A stretch of DNA of 64,000 nucleotides. It comes from Candidatus Phycosocius bacilliformis. Its GTDB lineage: Bacteria; Pseudomonadota; Alphaproteobacteria; Caulobacterales; Aquidulcibacteraceae. The position numbers and the translations under genes are program-made. The stretch is taken from assembly GCF_003112735.1 (NCBI RefSeq), contig NZ_BFBR01000001.1, positions 372,001-436,000 on the forward strand, written 5' to 3'. Shown here one piece after another: positions 8,960 through 18,365 of this stretch (within the stretch, counting starts at the first letter, position 1; each line of letters begins with the position of its first letter). The notes below the pieces were generated by a model. The model was not told the DNA's origin and did not search any database. It saw nothing but the letters and a program-made list of their open reading frames with translations.

Positions 8960-9281
8960 TCACGACTTATCCTCACAACGATTGGCGCGCCGGACTGGTT
9001 CTCACAGTCTGGGTGGAAAAATCGAACACACTGATCAAATCGAGCCTGCAAACGTTATCATCCTCAGCCCTGCGTGCACGTCGGGGCTGGATCAAAAAGT
9101 GACAGAAATTCCTTAAATCTGCGTCAAACGTGAACTGGGAATTTTACGCACCATATCTATCGCGATGCCACAACTTAGCATCAAGTCACAACAAAATACA
9201 TGCTTTAGCGCGCTATCGGATGAAGGCGATCGGCACGCCTTGTCAAGCCCATCTTCCGATCAAAGGTTAATAACGGCTGGT
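8960..9281. other. Gene-free interval
   Basis: About 320 bases between the start of the hybrid kinase gene and the stop of yihA. I see no convincing gene. The one open frame here (9165-9353, plus strand) runs into the yihA antisense strand and has no family features. The stretch from 9120 to 9290 is visibly more AT-rich than its surroundings and should hold the hybrid kinase promoter nearer 8960. No clear terminator hairpin was found downstream of yihA. Confidence 0.5.
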
Positions 9282-9950
9282 CTAGGAAGCGTCGATCACA
9301 GAAAGAGAGGCGATTTCATCGCGCAGGCGACCGATCCCTATCTGCTCGTGTGAGGAGACGGGAAGAATGTCGGGATGGGCCGCCGGCCTCTTCTTCAGCA
9401 CCTCTTGGGTCGCGCTGATGACCGCATCCAGCTCACCCTTTTTCAGCTTGTCGACCTTGGTCAAGACAATTTGGTAGGACAAGGCCGCACTGTCGAGCAT
9501 GCTCAAAACCTCGAGGTCATTGGGTTTGACGCCGTGGCGACTGTCGATCAGGACGAAGGCGCGCTTCAATGTGGCTCGGCCGCGCAGAAAGTCTTTGGTA
9601 GCGATGTTCCAGCGCGCAATCTCGGTCTTGGAGGCGACAGCATGGCCATAGCCTGGCAGATCGACGATTCGCACACGTTCCACTTCGTCTTTTCCGGCCA
9701 AGGTGAAGAAGATCAACTCGCGCGTCCGGCCAGGCTCCGAACTTGCCCGGGCCAAGCCCTTTCGACCAACCAAAGCATTAACCAGGCTAGATTTGCCGAC
9801 ATTTGAGCGTCCGGCAAAGCAAATCTCTGGTGCGCCCATTGGGGGCAGGTCTGCCATCGTCTTGGCCGCCCACAGGAAGCGCGGCTCCAGCCGGAACAGC
9901 CGCTCACCGGGTGACAACTGGCTGCCGGAGGCTGGTGTGCCGTCAGCCAT
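9282..9950 (-). CDS. yihA: Ribosome biogenesis GTPase YihA/YsxC (EngB)
   Basis: 222-residue TRAFAC-class small GTPase. Motifs: G1 GRSNVGKSS, the switch region GRTRELIFF, G3 DLPGYG, G4 TKVDK and G5 VSSHE. The family assists late assembly of the 50S ribosomal subunit in the cytoplasm. It is the last gene of the rpmH-rnpA-yidC-yihA block, starting two bases after the yidC stop, so translation is probably coupled. The length is usual for the family. Confidence 0.95.
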   Translation of the reverse strand: MADGTPASGSQLSPGERLFRLEPRFLWAAKTMADLPPMGAPEICFAGRSNVGKSSLVNALVGRKGLARASSEPGRTRELIFFTLAGKDEVERVRIVDLPGYGHAVASKTEIARWNIATKDFLRGRATLKRAFVLIDSRHGVKPNDLEVLSMLDSAALSYQIVLTKVDKLKKGELDAVISATQEVLKKRPAAHPDILPVSSHEQIGIGRLRDEIASLSVIDAS

Positions 9951-9952
9951 GT

Positions 9953-11785
9953 TCAGGCCGTCTTCTTCTTGCCAAGCCTGGCAAAGAACTCATCGATTGG
10001 ATTGGACGTGCCTGACCGGCGCGAGATCACATATTGCTGCACGATGGTGAGAAGGTTCGACCAAGTATAATAAATCACCAGACCAGAACTAAAGCCCGCA
10101 AACACCACGACGAAAATCCAGGGCATCAAGGCAAAAATCTGGGCCTGCATCGGATCGGTGGCGGTGGGTTGCATCTTCTGTAGCAACCAGAAGGAAATGC
10201 CATACAAGATGGGCCACGCCCCGATGGCAAGGAACCCGCCAATCACTGGCAAAGCAGTTGGATCATATGGCAACAAGCCGAACAGATTGAAGATCGTTGT
10301 GGGATCTTTGGCCGACAAATCATGGATCCACCCATAGAAGGGCGCATGGCGCAATTCGAGCGAGATGGACAATACTTTGAACAAGGCAAAGAAGATCGGC
10401 ATTTGTAGCAGAGCTGGGACGCAGCCTGCGACCGGATTGATCTTCTCCGTTTGGTAAAGCTTCATCGTTTCCTGCTGCTGACGTTGCACGTCCGCGGCAA
10501 AGCGTTCCTTGATCTCAGCCATCTTTGGGGCGAGGTCACGCAACTTAGCAAAGCTCTTGTAGCTTGAATAAACCAAGGGGAAGGTGACAACTTTCACCAC
10601 CACTGTGACCATCAAAATCGCTACACCAATATTGTTGCCGATCAACCCGTTAAAGAACATCAGCATGATGTAGAAGGGCTTTGTCAGGAACCACAGCATT
10701 CCCCAATCCACCGCGTCATCGAAACGCTGCAGGTTCAGCTTTTTGCCGACCTGTTCCAACAGCGAGACCCGCTTGGACCCGGCATAGAGGTGGCGTGTTG
10801 TGGTGATCGACTGGCCTGCTGCCAAAGTCTCCGGGGCTGCAAGGAAATTGACCTCGAAAACCTCTTCGTTCGGCAATTGGGTGACCTTGAAAGCCCCCTC
10901 GATCTTCGACTTTTGATCGGGGATTAGGGCGGTCAACCAATATTTGTCCGTGAAGCCTAACCAACCGCCGGTCGACGCCTGTTGGAGCGCTTCACCCTTT
11001 TCAAGCTTTTGATAGCTGATCAATTTAAGCTTGCCGTCAAATACCCCGACTGTACCCTCATGATTGATGCCATTGGGTGGCTCTTTGGGTTTGGTGTGGC
11101 GACGCAACGCACCATAGGCCTGCAGACTGACGGCATTAGCCCCCTTATTGGCCACCGTGTCGGTGATGGTGAACAGATAGTCTTCATCTGTTTTGATGAC
11201 ACGGGTGAAGACCAGACCCTGACCATTATCAAACGTCAGGGTGATTGGCGTCTTGGGTGTTAAAGTCTGGCCAGGCGCGGCCTGCCAAACTGTATTGGGT
11301 CCGGGCAGGACACCAGCATTGCCATCAGGTGCCGAGAAGCCGAAGAAAGCATAATAGCCATCGGCGGTGGACTGGGGATATAACAGGGTGACCGGCTTGG
11401 CATCTTTCTTGAGCGTGTCATTGTAACGCTTGAGGACAAGATCATTGAAACGCCCGCCGCGGGTCGAGATTGTCCCCTGCACGCCAGCCGTCTCAACCGG
11501 GATGCGCACATTCTGGCTCTCGATGTCGACCTGACCAACAACGCTGGCAGCGCCCTCACCCGTTGTTGTCGCAGCAGCCGTATTGGCTGATGCAGACGCG
11601 TTTGCCTTTTGGGCTGTCGCCTCGGCTGCGCGCTTCTGGGCCAGCTCAACCTGACGCGCCTTTTCCCGCGGCATTTCATAGAAATACTGGAAACCCAAAA
11701 GAATGGCTAAGGACAGGGCAATGGCAATCGCCAAATTCTTTGTGTCGGGCGCAGTGGGTGGTGGAGTGATGGGTGGTCGGGACAT
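9953..11785 (-). CDS. yidC: Membrane protein insertase YidC
   Basis: 610 residues, usual for proteobacterial YidC. The N-terminal transmembrane anchor is LAIAIALSLAILLGFQYFY, followed by a large periplasmic beta-sandwich domain (about residues 60-360). The conserved C-terminal insertase core follows, with KPFYIMLMFFNGLIGN, a cytoplasmic Lys/Arg-rich loop and QMPIFFALFKVL. It inserts inner-membrane proteins alone or with SecYEG. The extreme C-terminus is basic (ARLGKKKTA), which fits ribosome contact. No yidD-like ORF lies in the 21-bp gap to rnpA, although many bacteria have one there. Confidence 0.97.
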   Translation of the reverse strand: MSRPPITPPPTAPDTKNLAIAIALSLAILLGFQYFYEMPREKARQVELAQKRAAEATAQKANASASANTAAATTTGEGAASVVGQVDIESQNVRIPVETAGVQGTISTRGGRFNDLVLKRYNDTLKKDAKPVTLLYPQSTADGYYAFFGFSAPDGNAGVLPGPNTVWQAAPGQTLTPKTPITLTFDNGQGLVFTRVIKTDEDYLFTITDTVANKGANAVSLQAYGALRRHTKPKEPPNGINHEGTVGVFDGKLKLISYQKLEKGEALQQASTGGWLGFTDKYWLTALIPDQKSKIEGAFKVTQLPNEEVFEVNFLAAPETLAAGQSITTTRHLYAGSKRVSLLEQVGKKLNLQRFDDAVDWGMLWFLTKPFYIMLMFFNGLIGNNIGVAILMVTVVVKVVTFPLVYSSYKSFAKLRDLAPKMAEIKERFAADVQRQQQETMKLYQTEKINPVAGCVPALLQMPIFFALFKVLSISLELRHAPFYGWIHDLSAKDPTTIFNLFGLLPYDPTALPVIGGFLAIGAWPILYGISFWLLQKMQPTATDPMQAQIFALMPWIFVVVFAGFSSGLVIYYTWSNLLTIVQQYVISRRSGTSNPIDEFFARLGKKKTA

Positions 11786-11806
11786 AAGGGTCCTTGCTCT
11801 CAGCTG

Positions 11807-12232
11807 CTAGGCTTGGGCGTTAGGCGATGGTTCTGTCGGATGAGCCGATTTCGACGACAGCCTTAAGAACAGGGCGGTAAGCTCGTCAAGCAAGGCAGTC
11901 CAATCTGCTGTCACACTTGCAGTACGGGCAACAGCAACATAGTCCATGCCGGGCCTGCCATGAAGCGGCAAAAGCGATAGCATGGCAGCACGCAGCCGGC
12001 GACGGGCGCGGTTTCGTGTCACAGCATTGCCCACTTTCTTTGACGCGGTCAGCCCGAAACGGATCCGGCTGCGGGATTGCCCTGACACATCGGCTGGGTG
12101 ATTGGCCTGTAACAACACAAATCGCCCAGAAGCCTTTCGACCCTGGGCGACGTGGAGAAACTGATGACGAACCGTCAGGCGGTCAATCAAGGGCGCTTGG
12201 ATTACAGGGGGTTGGCGCACAGACATGGACAT
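11807..12232 (-). CDS. rnpA: Ribonuclease P protein component
   Basis: 141 residues. The RNP signature is FGLTASKKVGNAVTRNRARRRLRA, and the basic patch is the RNA-binding surface. The protein assists the RNase P RNA in trimming the 5' ends of tRNA precursors. The N-terminal DRLTVRHQFLHVAQGRKAS is the usual family entry. The C-terminus extends about 20 residues beyond the core and is Ser/Pro/Ala-rich. It lies between rpmH and yidC as in most bacteria. The true start may be the ATG at 12226 (residue 3) rather than 12232. Confidence 0.95.
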   Translation of the reverse strand: MSMSVRQPPVIQAPLIDRLTVRHQFLHVAQGRKASGRFVLLQANHPADVSGQSRSRIRFGLTASKKVGNAVTRNRARRRLRAAMLSLLPLHGRPGMDYVAVARTASVTADWTALLDELTALFLRLSSKSAHPTEPSPNAQA

Positions 12233-12266
12233 GCAGACAATCAGCTGCCCCGTCCGCCAGACGCCC

Positions 12267-12401
12267 TTAAGCGCTCAGGCGCTTACGACCCTTGGCGCGA
12301 CGACGCGACAACACCAAACGGCCGCCCTTGGTGGCCATACGGGCGCGGAAACCATGGCGGCGTGCGCGGACGAGTTGAGATGGTTGAAACGTACGTTTCA
12401 C
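12267..12401 (-). CDS. rpmH: 50S ribosomal protein L34, GTG start
   Basis: 44 codons reading [18 protein letters not shown] and ending AKGRKRLSA, the standard L34 sequence with its Arg/Lys-rich helices. The start codon is GTG at 12399-12401, with AGGAG eight to nine bases upstream on the minus strand. L34 binds 23S rRNA in the large subunit. It is the first gene of the rpmH-rnpA-yidC-yihA block. The gap to rnpA is 34 bases. Confidence 0.95.
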   Translation of the reverse strand: MKRTFQPSQLVRARRHGFRARMATKGGRLVLSRRRAKGRKRLSA

Positions 12402-12455
12402 GGCAGTTACTCCTGGCGGACGACCGCCTTGATCAGTGAGAAAATTGAACGCGGG

Positions 12456-12484
12456 CTGTTACAGACCCCAAGCGGATAAGTCAA
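12456..12484 (-). promoter_or_regulatory. Predicted sigma-70-type promoter of rpmH block
   Basis: On the minus strand, TTGACT (plus-strand 12479-12484) is followed after exactly 17 bp by TAACAG (12456-12461). It sits 55 bases upstream of the rpmH start codon and points into the ribosomal and insertase genes. The -35 box is good; the -10 box is moderate. Confidence 0.45.
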
Positions 12485-12509
12485 TCTCGCCGCGCAGGGC
12501 CTGTCGGCG

Positions 12510-15071
12510 TTAGAATTGTTTGCGGAACCCCAATTCAACCGAGCGACCGCGCCCAATCAACAGAGCCCTCTGGTAAGCCTCTGGGGTCCTGCCAGCGCCA
12601 TCACGGACCTCTTGAACAGAATCGGTCAGATTGTCGACGCGCAGGACAAGTCGTGATCCTTTGAGAAATGGCGCTTGCTTCACCCATTTTGGACGGGCGT
12701 CAAAACTCAAAAAGCCCCTCAAGTTAAAGGTAAGGACATCGTCAAAATAGAGGTCTGTGGCACCTGGCACACCCGTCGTGCTGCCGATGATCTTACCCTC
12801 ACCACGCCAGTCACCAAAGAATCGGAAACCTACACCCATATAGGCCCAGCCCCCGTTGAACTCGACAGAGTGACGGCGGCTACCGCCTGCATCATCGACG
12901 GCGGCACCGTCCAACAAATCAAGCTTTGGCAAATTGGAGGCCAGCCGAATGCTGTCTTCAAGCTTAATGGTGTGGAAGACCGAAATGCTCCAGCGCCCAG
13001 CCTGACCGCCTGGCCCTCCAGGGCCACCGCCAAAACCGCCAAAGCCGCCGGGACCTCCGCCAAAGAAGACCCCTGGTGGTGGTCCTCCTCGCATGCCGCC
13101 CGCACCTGCGGGGCCACCTGTCGGCGCTCCGGTCTGAGGTCCAGCCGACGTGGGCCGCTGACCAGCGGCTGGGCCTGTTTGGCTCCCATTGGGGCGGGTA
13201 CCCGGTGGGTTGGAAGGGGCTTGGGGGGCGGGGACTGGCGGCCGACCGCTGGCAGCGGTGCCGCCGGAATTCGTGCCACCGCCCCGCCCAATCTGTGGGC
13301 CAAAGCCCTTGGAGAAGGAGAAGCCATAGCGCAGAATAGTGCTATCTGCGCTGTCATAATTGATCGGGCGCTGATCGATGGCCGTTAAAGTGCCGCCAGA
13401 GTTGCGGCTGAACCGGCTCGGGTAAGCCGCTTCCAGCGCCGGGGTCAGGATCGGGAAGGCGGCAACAGTATCCTCACTTGTGTTGACCGCATAGCTAAGA
13501 TTGAGGTCGAGCCCTTCGATCTGTGGCGGCGAGTAATTGACGCTGAAGGTGGTGTCGCCGCGGCTTTCAGCTTTCAAATTGGCATTGCCGCCGCTGGTGC
13601 GGTTGACCAGTACGCTTTGACCCGTTTTGAAGTCAAAAACCACAGAGGCGGGGGTTACGATGACCGGATTGCCCAATTGCTGGATGCTGGGAGCAGCTTC
13701 TGAGGCATCGTAGGCCAGAGACAGACGCAAGGCACTAATCGGGGACCAATTGAGGCCAAATCCACCCCCCTGCAGGCCGCCATAATCAGACAAATCGGTA
13801 TAAAAGCCATTCGCGGTCAGAGAAATGTCTCCAAAGCGCTCGCCGAAACCCGCACGGCGGCTGGTGATTGGGATGGAAACATTGCCCCGTGTTGTCAGGT
13901 CGCCTCGGCTGAGATCAGACAGGGCCGTCACCCCGTTGCGAACAGATTGGGAGTCAAGCTGCCTGTCTTGGTAGCCGATGCGGAATGAACCCCGCACTGG
14001 TCCGGCAGGGACATCCATCATGGGCCCAGTTGTGTTATAGATGGCTTCAAGAACAGTTGCCGTCGATTTGGCCGTTTGGGCCTGAGCCAGAAGCGACGTG
14101 GTGCGGGTGTCAGTCTCTGTCCGATCTGCTGAACCTGATACAGTCCACTGCCATCCCTCCGTCGTGCCATTCACAGTCAGTGCGGCACGCGAATTATCGA
14201 CAGCCACTTTGCGTCGGATCGGATCATTCGGGCCTGATGCTAAACCCAGCAGGCTCTCACTGTCGGTCGTGTCAAAACGCACATCAAAAGTCGCCCCGAT
14301 CGACTTGCCGTAATTGCGATTATAGCTGATGCCGATGTCGGCCGCGCTGGTTTCGGGAAGGACCGTCCGCCAGCGTGTCGCGTCGGGAGTCGTCGCGCGG
14401 ATGACGCCACGCTCGGCTTCGGTCACAGCATTCTGGTGGGATAGCTCGCCATTGATCGACAACCGGCCTTTGGGGTCAATTTTCAGCAGACCAAAATCAA
14501 TCTCTCCGCGGTTCTGGTCGCCATCTGCGGCCGTTGCTGCTGCGAGTTCGGTGGTGAACGCGCGGAAATTGTCCTTCAAGATGAAATTGATCACCCGCTG
14601 GTCTGCAGAATAGCCATATTGCAGCGCCGTGGCTTCCGGAAAAATCTCAACCCGTTGGATTGCCTCAGAAGCCAATCCCTGAACGTCCCGAAAGCTGGAA
14701 ATACGTCTGCCATTCAACAGGATGACTGGCGGGCCACTGCCACGTCCCCGCCCAGAGCCAGCGCGCGGCCCTAATGCTGCGAGTACTTCGGAGATGTTTG
14801 AAGCGCCTAAAGCCGCAATATCGACTGGGCTAAGTGTGGCCTCGGGCACCGCGTCGCCAGGCACACTATTTGGGCCGCGTTGGGCTCGAACGATGATTTC
14901 ATCGACTTGCGACTCCTCACCAGTTTGTGGCGTCGCAGCCGGACTTGTCGCCGGCGAGGCTGGCTGATCGAGGCCAGCAGATACGTCGATCGACTTCGCC
15001 ATCAACGGGCTGGCCAAAACCAGAGGCAGCACAAGACCAACGCTGCTCAAAAGGGCGTAACGGATGGGCAT
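12510..15071 (-). CDS. TonB-dependent receptor-like outer membrane protein with Pro/Gly-rich insertion
   Basis: About 853 residues from the ATG at 15071. This start is preferred over an in-frame GTG at 15116 because MPIRYALLSSVGLVLPLVLASPLMA is a good signal peptide. A short Pro/Thr linker and a TonB-box-like DEIIVRAQR follow, then the plug domain (VILLNGRRISSF, IQRVEIFPEAT). The rest is beta-barrel, ending in the aromatic strand VELGFRKQF. Bases about 13000-13295 encode roughly 98 residues almost entirely of Gly, Pro, Ala, Ser and Thr, breaking the barrel. The plug lacks some canonical TonB-receptor residues, so this may be a divergent subfamily. The ligand is unknown and no transport genes adjoin it. 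Confidence 0.75.
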   Translation of the reverse strand: MPIRYALLSSVGLVLPLVLASPLMAKSIDVSAGLDQPASPATSPAATPQTGEESQVDEIIVRAQRGPNSVPGDAVPEATLSPVDIAALGASNISEVLAALGPRAGSGRGRGSGPPVILLNGRRISSFRDVQGLASEAIQRVEIFPEATALQYGYSADQRVINFILKDNFRAFTTELAAATAADGDQNRGEIDFGLLKIDPKGRLSINGELSHQNAVTEAERGVIRATTPDATRWRTVLPETSAADIGISYNRNYGKSIGATFDVRFDTTDSESLLGLASGPNDPIRRKVAVDNSRAALTVNGTTEGWQWTVSGSADRTETDTRTTSLLAQAQTAKSTATVLEAIYNTTGPMMDVPAGPVRGSFRIGYQDRQLDSQSVRNGVTALSDLSRGDLTTRGNVSIPITSRRAGFGERFGDISLTANGFYTDLSDYGGLQGGGFGLNWSPISALRLSLAYDASEAAPSIQQLGNPVIVTPASVVFDFKTGQSVLVNRTSGGNANLKAESRGDTTFSVNYSPPQIEGLDLNLSYAVNTSEDTVAAFPILTPALEAAYPSRFSRNSGGTLTAIDQRPINYDSADSTILRYGFSFSKGFGPQIGRGGGTNSGGTAASGRPPVPAPQAPSNPPGTRPNGSQTGPAAGQRPTSAGPQTGAPTGGPAGAGGMRGGPPPGVFFGGGPGGFGGFGGGPGGPGGQAGRWSISVFHTIKLEDSIRLASNLPKLDLLDGAAVDDAGGSRRHSVEFNGGWAYMGVGFRFFGDWRGEGKIIGSTTGVPGATDLYFDDVLTFNLRGFLSFDARPKWVKQAPFLKGSRLVLRVDNLTDSVQEVRDGAGRTPEAYQRALLIGRGRSVELGFRKQF

Positions 15072-15312
15072 GGGGAGAACCTGTTCTTGTTTGGAAGCGC
15101 GCCTGTAGCAGCGCACCGCGAATTTATGCTTAACGTGTCAAACGATCTTTTACGCCAATTCCGTCGTCCGGGATGATGACAATGCTGTAAGAAGACAGTC
15201 TTGCTGATTCAATGTCATGACACCTGTGTCGAAATATTGACGAAGCGCCTGCACTCTTCCATGTCAGACAGGGATCATCATACATAATCTGGCCACGACA
15301 GGTGGGGACAAC

Positions 15313-15708
15313 ATGGCAGGATCGCACTCACAAGACAAACGGCCCTTATCGCCACATCTTCAAGTCTGGCGCTGGCACGTCACCATGGCGACGTCTATTT
15401 TTCACCGCGCGGCCGGGGTGGGTTTGTACATTGGTGCAGCGATCCTGACCGGCTGGTTGGTGGCTTTGGCGAGTGGGCCTTTAAGCTATGATGGCTACAT
15501 GGGCGTTTTGACCTCACCGTTAGGCTTGTTGGTCCTGTTCGCGATCACGGCAGCGGCCTGCTACCACCTCGCCAACGGCATTCGTCATCTGGTTTGGGAT
15601 GCGGGAAAAGGCTTTGAGCCTAAAGTGGCAACGGCATCTGGCTGGGCCACGATCGTGGCGGGCGGGCTTGGCGCCATCATTGTTTTCGCGCTGGCATTTC
15701 TTTTCTAG
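15313..15708 (+). CDS. sdhC: Succinate dehydrogenase cytochrome b556 subunit
   Basis: 131 residues with three hydrophobic segments. The family signature RPLSPHLQVWRWHVTMATSIFHRAAGV is near the N-terminus. HLANGIRHLVWD carries the likely haem-ligand histidine in the second membrane segment. It anchors the SdhAB head to the inner membrane and helps form the quinone site of complex II. GGTGGGG before the ATG is a good ribosome site. First gene of sdhCDA; nine bases separate it from sdhD. Confidence 0.95.
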   Translation: MAGSHSQDKRPLSPHLQVWRWHVTMATSIFHRAAGVGLYIGAAILTGWLVALASGPLSYDGYMGVLTSPLGLLVLFAITAAACYHLANGIRHLVWDAGKGFEPKVATASGWATIVAGGLGAIIVFALAFLF

Positions 15709-15717
15709 GGGCAGACG

Positions 15718-16104
15718 ATGAGCAATTCCTTGCGTACACCGCTTTCTCGTGCTCGTGGCCTCGGTTCCGCTAAGCATGGCGTCAGCCATTTCATCCACCA
15801 ACGTGTCACTGCCATATTTCTTGCCCTGTTGCTGCCTTGGTTTGCATTGTCCTTGCTGCTCAGCACCGACGGCAGTTTTGATGCCATTCAGCATTGGATG
15901 GGCCATCCATTTAATGCTGCAGGGACGGCATTGTTGGCATTGACCGGCCTTTACCACATGCGCTTAGGGATGCAGGTGGTGATCGAAGACTATATCACCA
16001 CGCCATTGGCCCGCACCCTATGCTTGCTGGCCAATACAGCCATCCCTGCCCTGTTAGCCCTAGTCGCGGTCCTGTCGATCGCAAAAGTCTTCGTTGGAGC
16101 CTGA
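15718..16104 (+). CDS. sdhD: Succinate dehydrogenase membrane anchor subunit
   Basis: 128 residues with three hydrophobic segments. Typical features are [18 protein letters not shown] near the N-terminus and [15 protein letters not shown], which contains the haem/quinone-side residues of SdhD. It pairs with SdhC to anchor complex II and bind ubiquinone. The stop (16102-16104) is followed four bases later by the sdhA ATG. Confidence 0.93.
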   Translation: MSNSLRTPLSRARGLGSAKHGVSHFIHQRVTAIFLALLLPWFALSLLLSTDGSFDAIQHWMGHPFNAAGTALLALTGLYHMRLGMQVVIEDYITTPLARTLCLLANTAIPALLALVAVLSIAKVFVGA

Positions 16105-16108
16105 TGCC

Positions 16109-17902
16109 ATGACGGCTGAATATCAGTGGAATGACCATACGTTTGATGTTGTCGTGGTTGGGGCTGGTGGCTCCGGACTGCGGGCTGCTTTGGGTGCTGC
16201 CCAGGCCGGTTTGAAAACCGCCTGCATTACCAAAGTCTTCCCAACCCGCTCGCACACAGTTGCTGCTCAAGGCGGGATTTCGGCTGCTCTCGGCAATATG
16301 GGCGAAGATGACTGGCGTTGGCACATGTTCGACACCGTCAAGGGATCTGATTGGCTGGGCGATCAAGACGCCATCGAATATCTGACCCGCAATGCTCCAG
16401 CCGCCGTCTACGAGCTCGAACATTGGGGCGTGCCATTCTCGCGGACCGACGAGGGCAAAATCTACCAGCGTGCCTTTGGCGGTATGACACGCAATTACGG
16501 CGAAGCCCCGGTCCAACGCACCTGCGCAGCTGCCGACCGTACCGGCCACGCCATTTTGCACACTTTGTATGGCAACTCGCTGAAATATGACGTTGAATTC
16601 TTCATCGAGTATTTCGCCCTCGATTTGATCATGGATGAGACCGGGGCCTGCATCGGTGTGACCGCATGGGAATTGGCCACGGGCAAGCTGCATCGGTTCC
16701 GCGCCCAACGCACGGTTCTGGCGACCGGCGGCTATGGCCGCGCCTATTTCAGCTGTACCAGCGCCCATACCTGCACAGGTGACGGCAATGCCATGGTGTT
16801 GCGCGCTGGATTGCCCTTGCAAGACATGGAGTTTGTGCAATTCCATCCCACTGGTATTTATGGTGCCGGCTGCCTGATTACCGAAGGGGCGCGCGGTGAA
16901 GGCGGTTATCTGACCAATTCAGAGGGGGAGCGCTTCATGGAGCGCTATGCTCCAACGGTAAAGGATCTCGCCCCGCGCGACATGGTGTCGCGGGCCATGA
17001 CGATGGAAATTCGTGAAGGCCGTGGCGTGGGCCCCGGCAAGGATCACATCCACCTGCATCTCGACCATCTCGACCCTGCCATTCTGGCCCAGCGCCTGCC
17101 TGGCATTTCCGAAAGCGCCAAGGTGTTCGCCGGCGTGGACGTGACTAAGGAACCCATCCCGGTCCTGCCCACCGTGCATTATAACATGGGCGGCATTCCG
17201 ACCAATTATCATGGCGAAGTCCTCACCAAAGTTGGCGGCGACCCCGATCAAATTGTCCCCGGTTTGATGGCGGTTGGCGAAGCAGCGTGCGTGTCGGTGC
17301 ATGGGGCCAATCGTCTGGGTTCCAACTCGCTGATCGATTTGGTGGTTTTTGGCCGCGCGGTTGGGTTGCGGTGTGGCGAAACGGTTCAATCCGGCGCGCG
17401 TCAGCCCGAGATCACCAATGCGATGACAGACAGCCATCTGGCGCGGCTCGACCGCTTCCGTCAGGCCAAGGGTGGCACGCCCACGGCCCAGCTGCGCTTG
17501 CAAATGCAGAAGGTCATGCAAAACCATTGCGCGGTATATCGGGAAGGTGAGTCACTGGATGAAGGCTGCAAAGCGATGGACAAAGTCTATTCCGGCGCAC
17601 CCGATATCGCCATTTCAGATCGCTCCATGATTTGGAATTCCGATCTTGCTGAAGCCATGGAGTTCGACAATCTGTTGAGCCAGGCCATGGTGACCATGTA
17701 TGGTGCCGCCAATCGGACCGAGAGCCGGGGTGCCCATGCGCGCGAAGACTATGCCGATCGCGACGACGTCAATTGGATGAAGCACACGCTGACATGGTAT
17801 GATGAGGCGACCGGCTCGGTCAAAATCGACTATCGTCCGGTGCATATGAACACCATGAGCAACGACGTCGCAACCATTCCACCAAAGCTGCGGGTTTATT
17901 GA
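16109..17902 (+). CDS. sdhA: Succinate dehydrogenase flavoprotein subunit
   Basis: 597 residues from the ATG at 16109. I rejected the upstream in-frame TTG at 16094, which would overlap sdhD; TGGAGC precedes the chosen start. Motifs: FAD-binding [14 protein letters not shown], the covalent-flavin His in [15 protein letters not shown], substrate-site [21 protein letters not shown], the catalytic Arg region RDMVSRAM, and [19 protein letters not shown]. It oxidises succinate to fumarate in complex II. The expected sdhB iron-sulphur gene does not follow; the next gene is an Lrp regulator on the other strand. Confidence 0.97.
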   Translation: MTAEYQWNDHTFDVVVVGAGGSGLRAALGAAQAGLKTACITKVFPTRSHTVAAQGGISAALGNMGEDDWRWHMFDTVKGSDWLGDQDAIEYLTRNAPAAVYELEHWGVPFSRTDEGKIYQRAFGGMTRNYGEAPVQRTCAAADRTGHAILHTLYGNSLKYDVEFFIEYFALDLIMDETGACIGVTAWELATGKLHRFRAQRTVLATGGYGRAYFSCTSAHTCTGDGNAMVLRAGLPLQDMEFVQFHPTGIYGAGCLITEGARGEGGYLTNSEGERFMERYAPTVKDLAPRDMVSRAMTMEIREGRGVGPGKDHIHLHLDHLDPAILAQRLPGISESAKVFAGVDVTKEPIPVLPTVHYNMGGIPTNYHGEVLTKVGGDPDQIVPGLMAVGEAACVSVHGANRLGSNSLIDLVVFGRAVGLRCGETVQSGARQPEITNAMTDSHLARLDRFRQAKGGTPTAQLRLQMQKVMQNHCAVYREGESLDEGCKAMDKVYSGAPDIAISDRSMIWNSDLAEAMEFDNLLSQAMVTMYGAANRTESRGAHAREDYADRDDVNWMKHTLTWYDEATGSVKIDYRPVHMNTMSNDVATIPPKLRVY

Positions 17903-17918
17903 GGGGATCCTTATCCCC
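17903..17918. terminator. Short hairpin between convergent sdhA and Lrp genes
   Basis: GGGGAT (17903-17908) and ATCCCC (17913-17918) form a 6-bp stem with a 4-base loop, starting right after the sdhA stop and overlapping the stop of the convergent Lrp gene. There is no clear T run on either side, so termination is only possible, not shown. Confidence 0.3.
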
Positions 17919-18363
17919 GCTCATCCTTGGGTGAGCCCATGACGATATAGCTCGTGATGGTGGCAACTTGCGGCAAAGCACCGAGGACTTCGGTGTGGAA
18001 ATGCTTATAGGCCGGCAAATCCACTGTCTCGACCCGTAGCAGATATTCCACCGTCCCGGTGATATTGTGACACTCGCGCACTTGGCTGGCGCGCCGCATC
18101 GCGGCTTCGAAATCAGCTTGTTCCTGCTTGGTGTGACGTGACAGGCCTACCGTAACATAGGCCAGAAAGCCGATGCCCAGCGCGGCTGGGTTCAGCCTCG
18201 CGCGGTAGCCCTCGATGACACCCTTTCGCTCCAATTCATGAACGCGGCGCAGACAAGCCGAAGGCGACAGCCCAACCCGGCCAGCCAAGTCAACATTGCT
18301 GATCCGCCCATCTTGGGAAAGGACTTGCAATATCCTGCGGTCAATATCATCGATATCAGTCAT
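17911..18363 (-). CDS. Lrp/AsnC-family transcriptional regulator
   Basis: 150 residues. An N-terminal winged helix-turn-helix (DIDRRILQVLSQDGRISNVDLAGRVGLSPSACLRRVHELE, about residues 4-43) precedes a RAM/AsnC effector domain (about 65-145) with GLSRHTKQEQADFEAAM and CHNITGTVEYLLRVE. Such regulators bind DNA as octamers and respond to amino acids. It is divergent from a LysE-type exporter gene, the classic arrangement in which the regulator controls amino-acid export. Repeated TTGCA motifs lie between the two genes. The effector amino acid is unknown. Confidence 0.92.
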   Translation of the reverse strand: MTDIDDIDRRILQVLSQDGRISNVDLAGRVGLSPSACLRRVHELERKGVIEGYRARLNPAALGIGFLAYVTVGLSRHTKQEQADFEAAMRRASQVRECHNITGTVEYLLRVETVDLPAYKHFHTEVLGALPQVATITSYIVMGSPKDERG

Positions 18364-18365
18364 AT

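Noticed and set aside
12675-13388. Plus-strand open frame of 237 codons
   Set aside because: Antisense to the TonB-receptor gene; its length comes from the low-complexity Pro/Gly region, which lacks stops in other frames.
16094-16108. TTG start for sdhA inside sdhD
   Set aside because: The ATG at 16109 has a suitable TGGAGC site upstream and matches the family N-terminus.
15995-16846. Minus-strand open frame of 283 codons
   Set aside because: Antisense to sdhD and sdhA, which are well supported.
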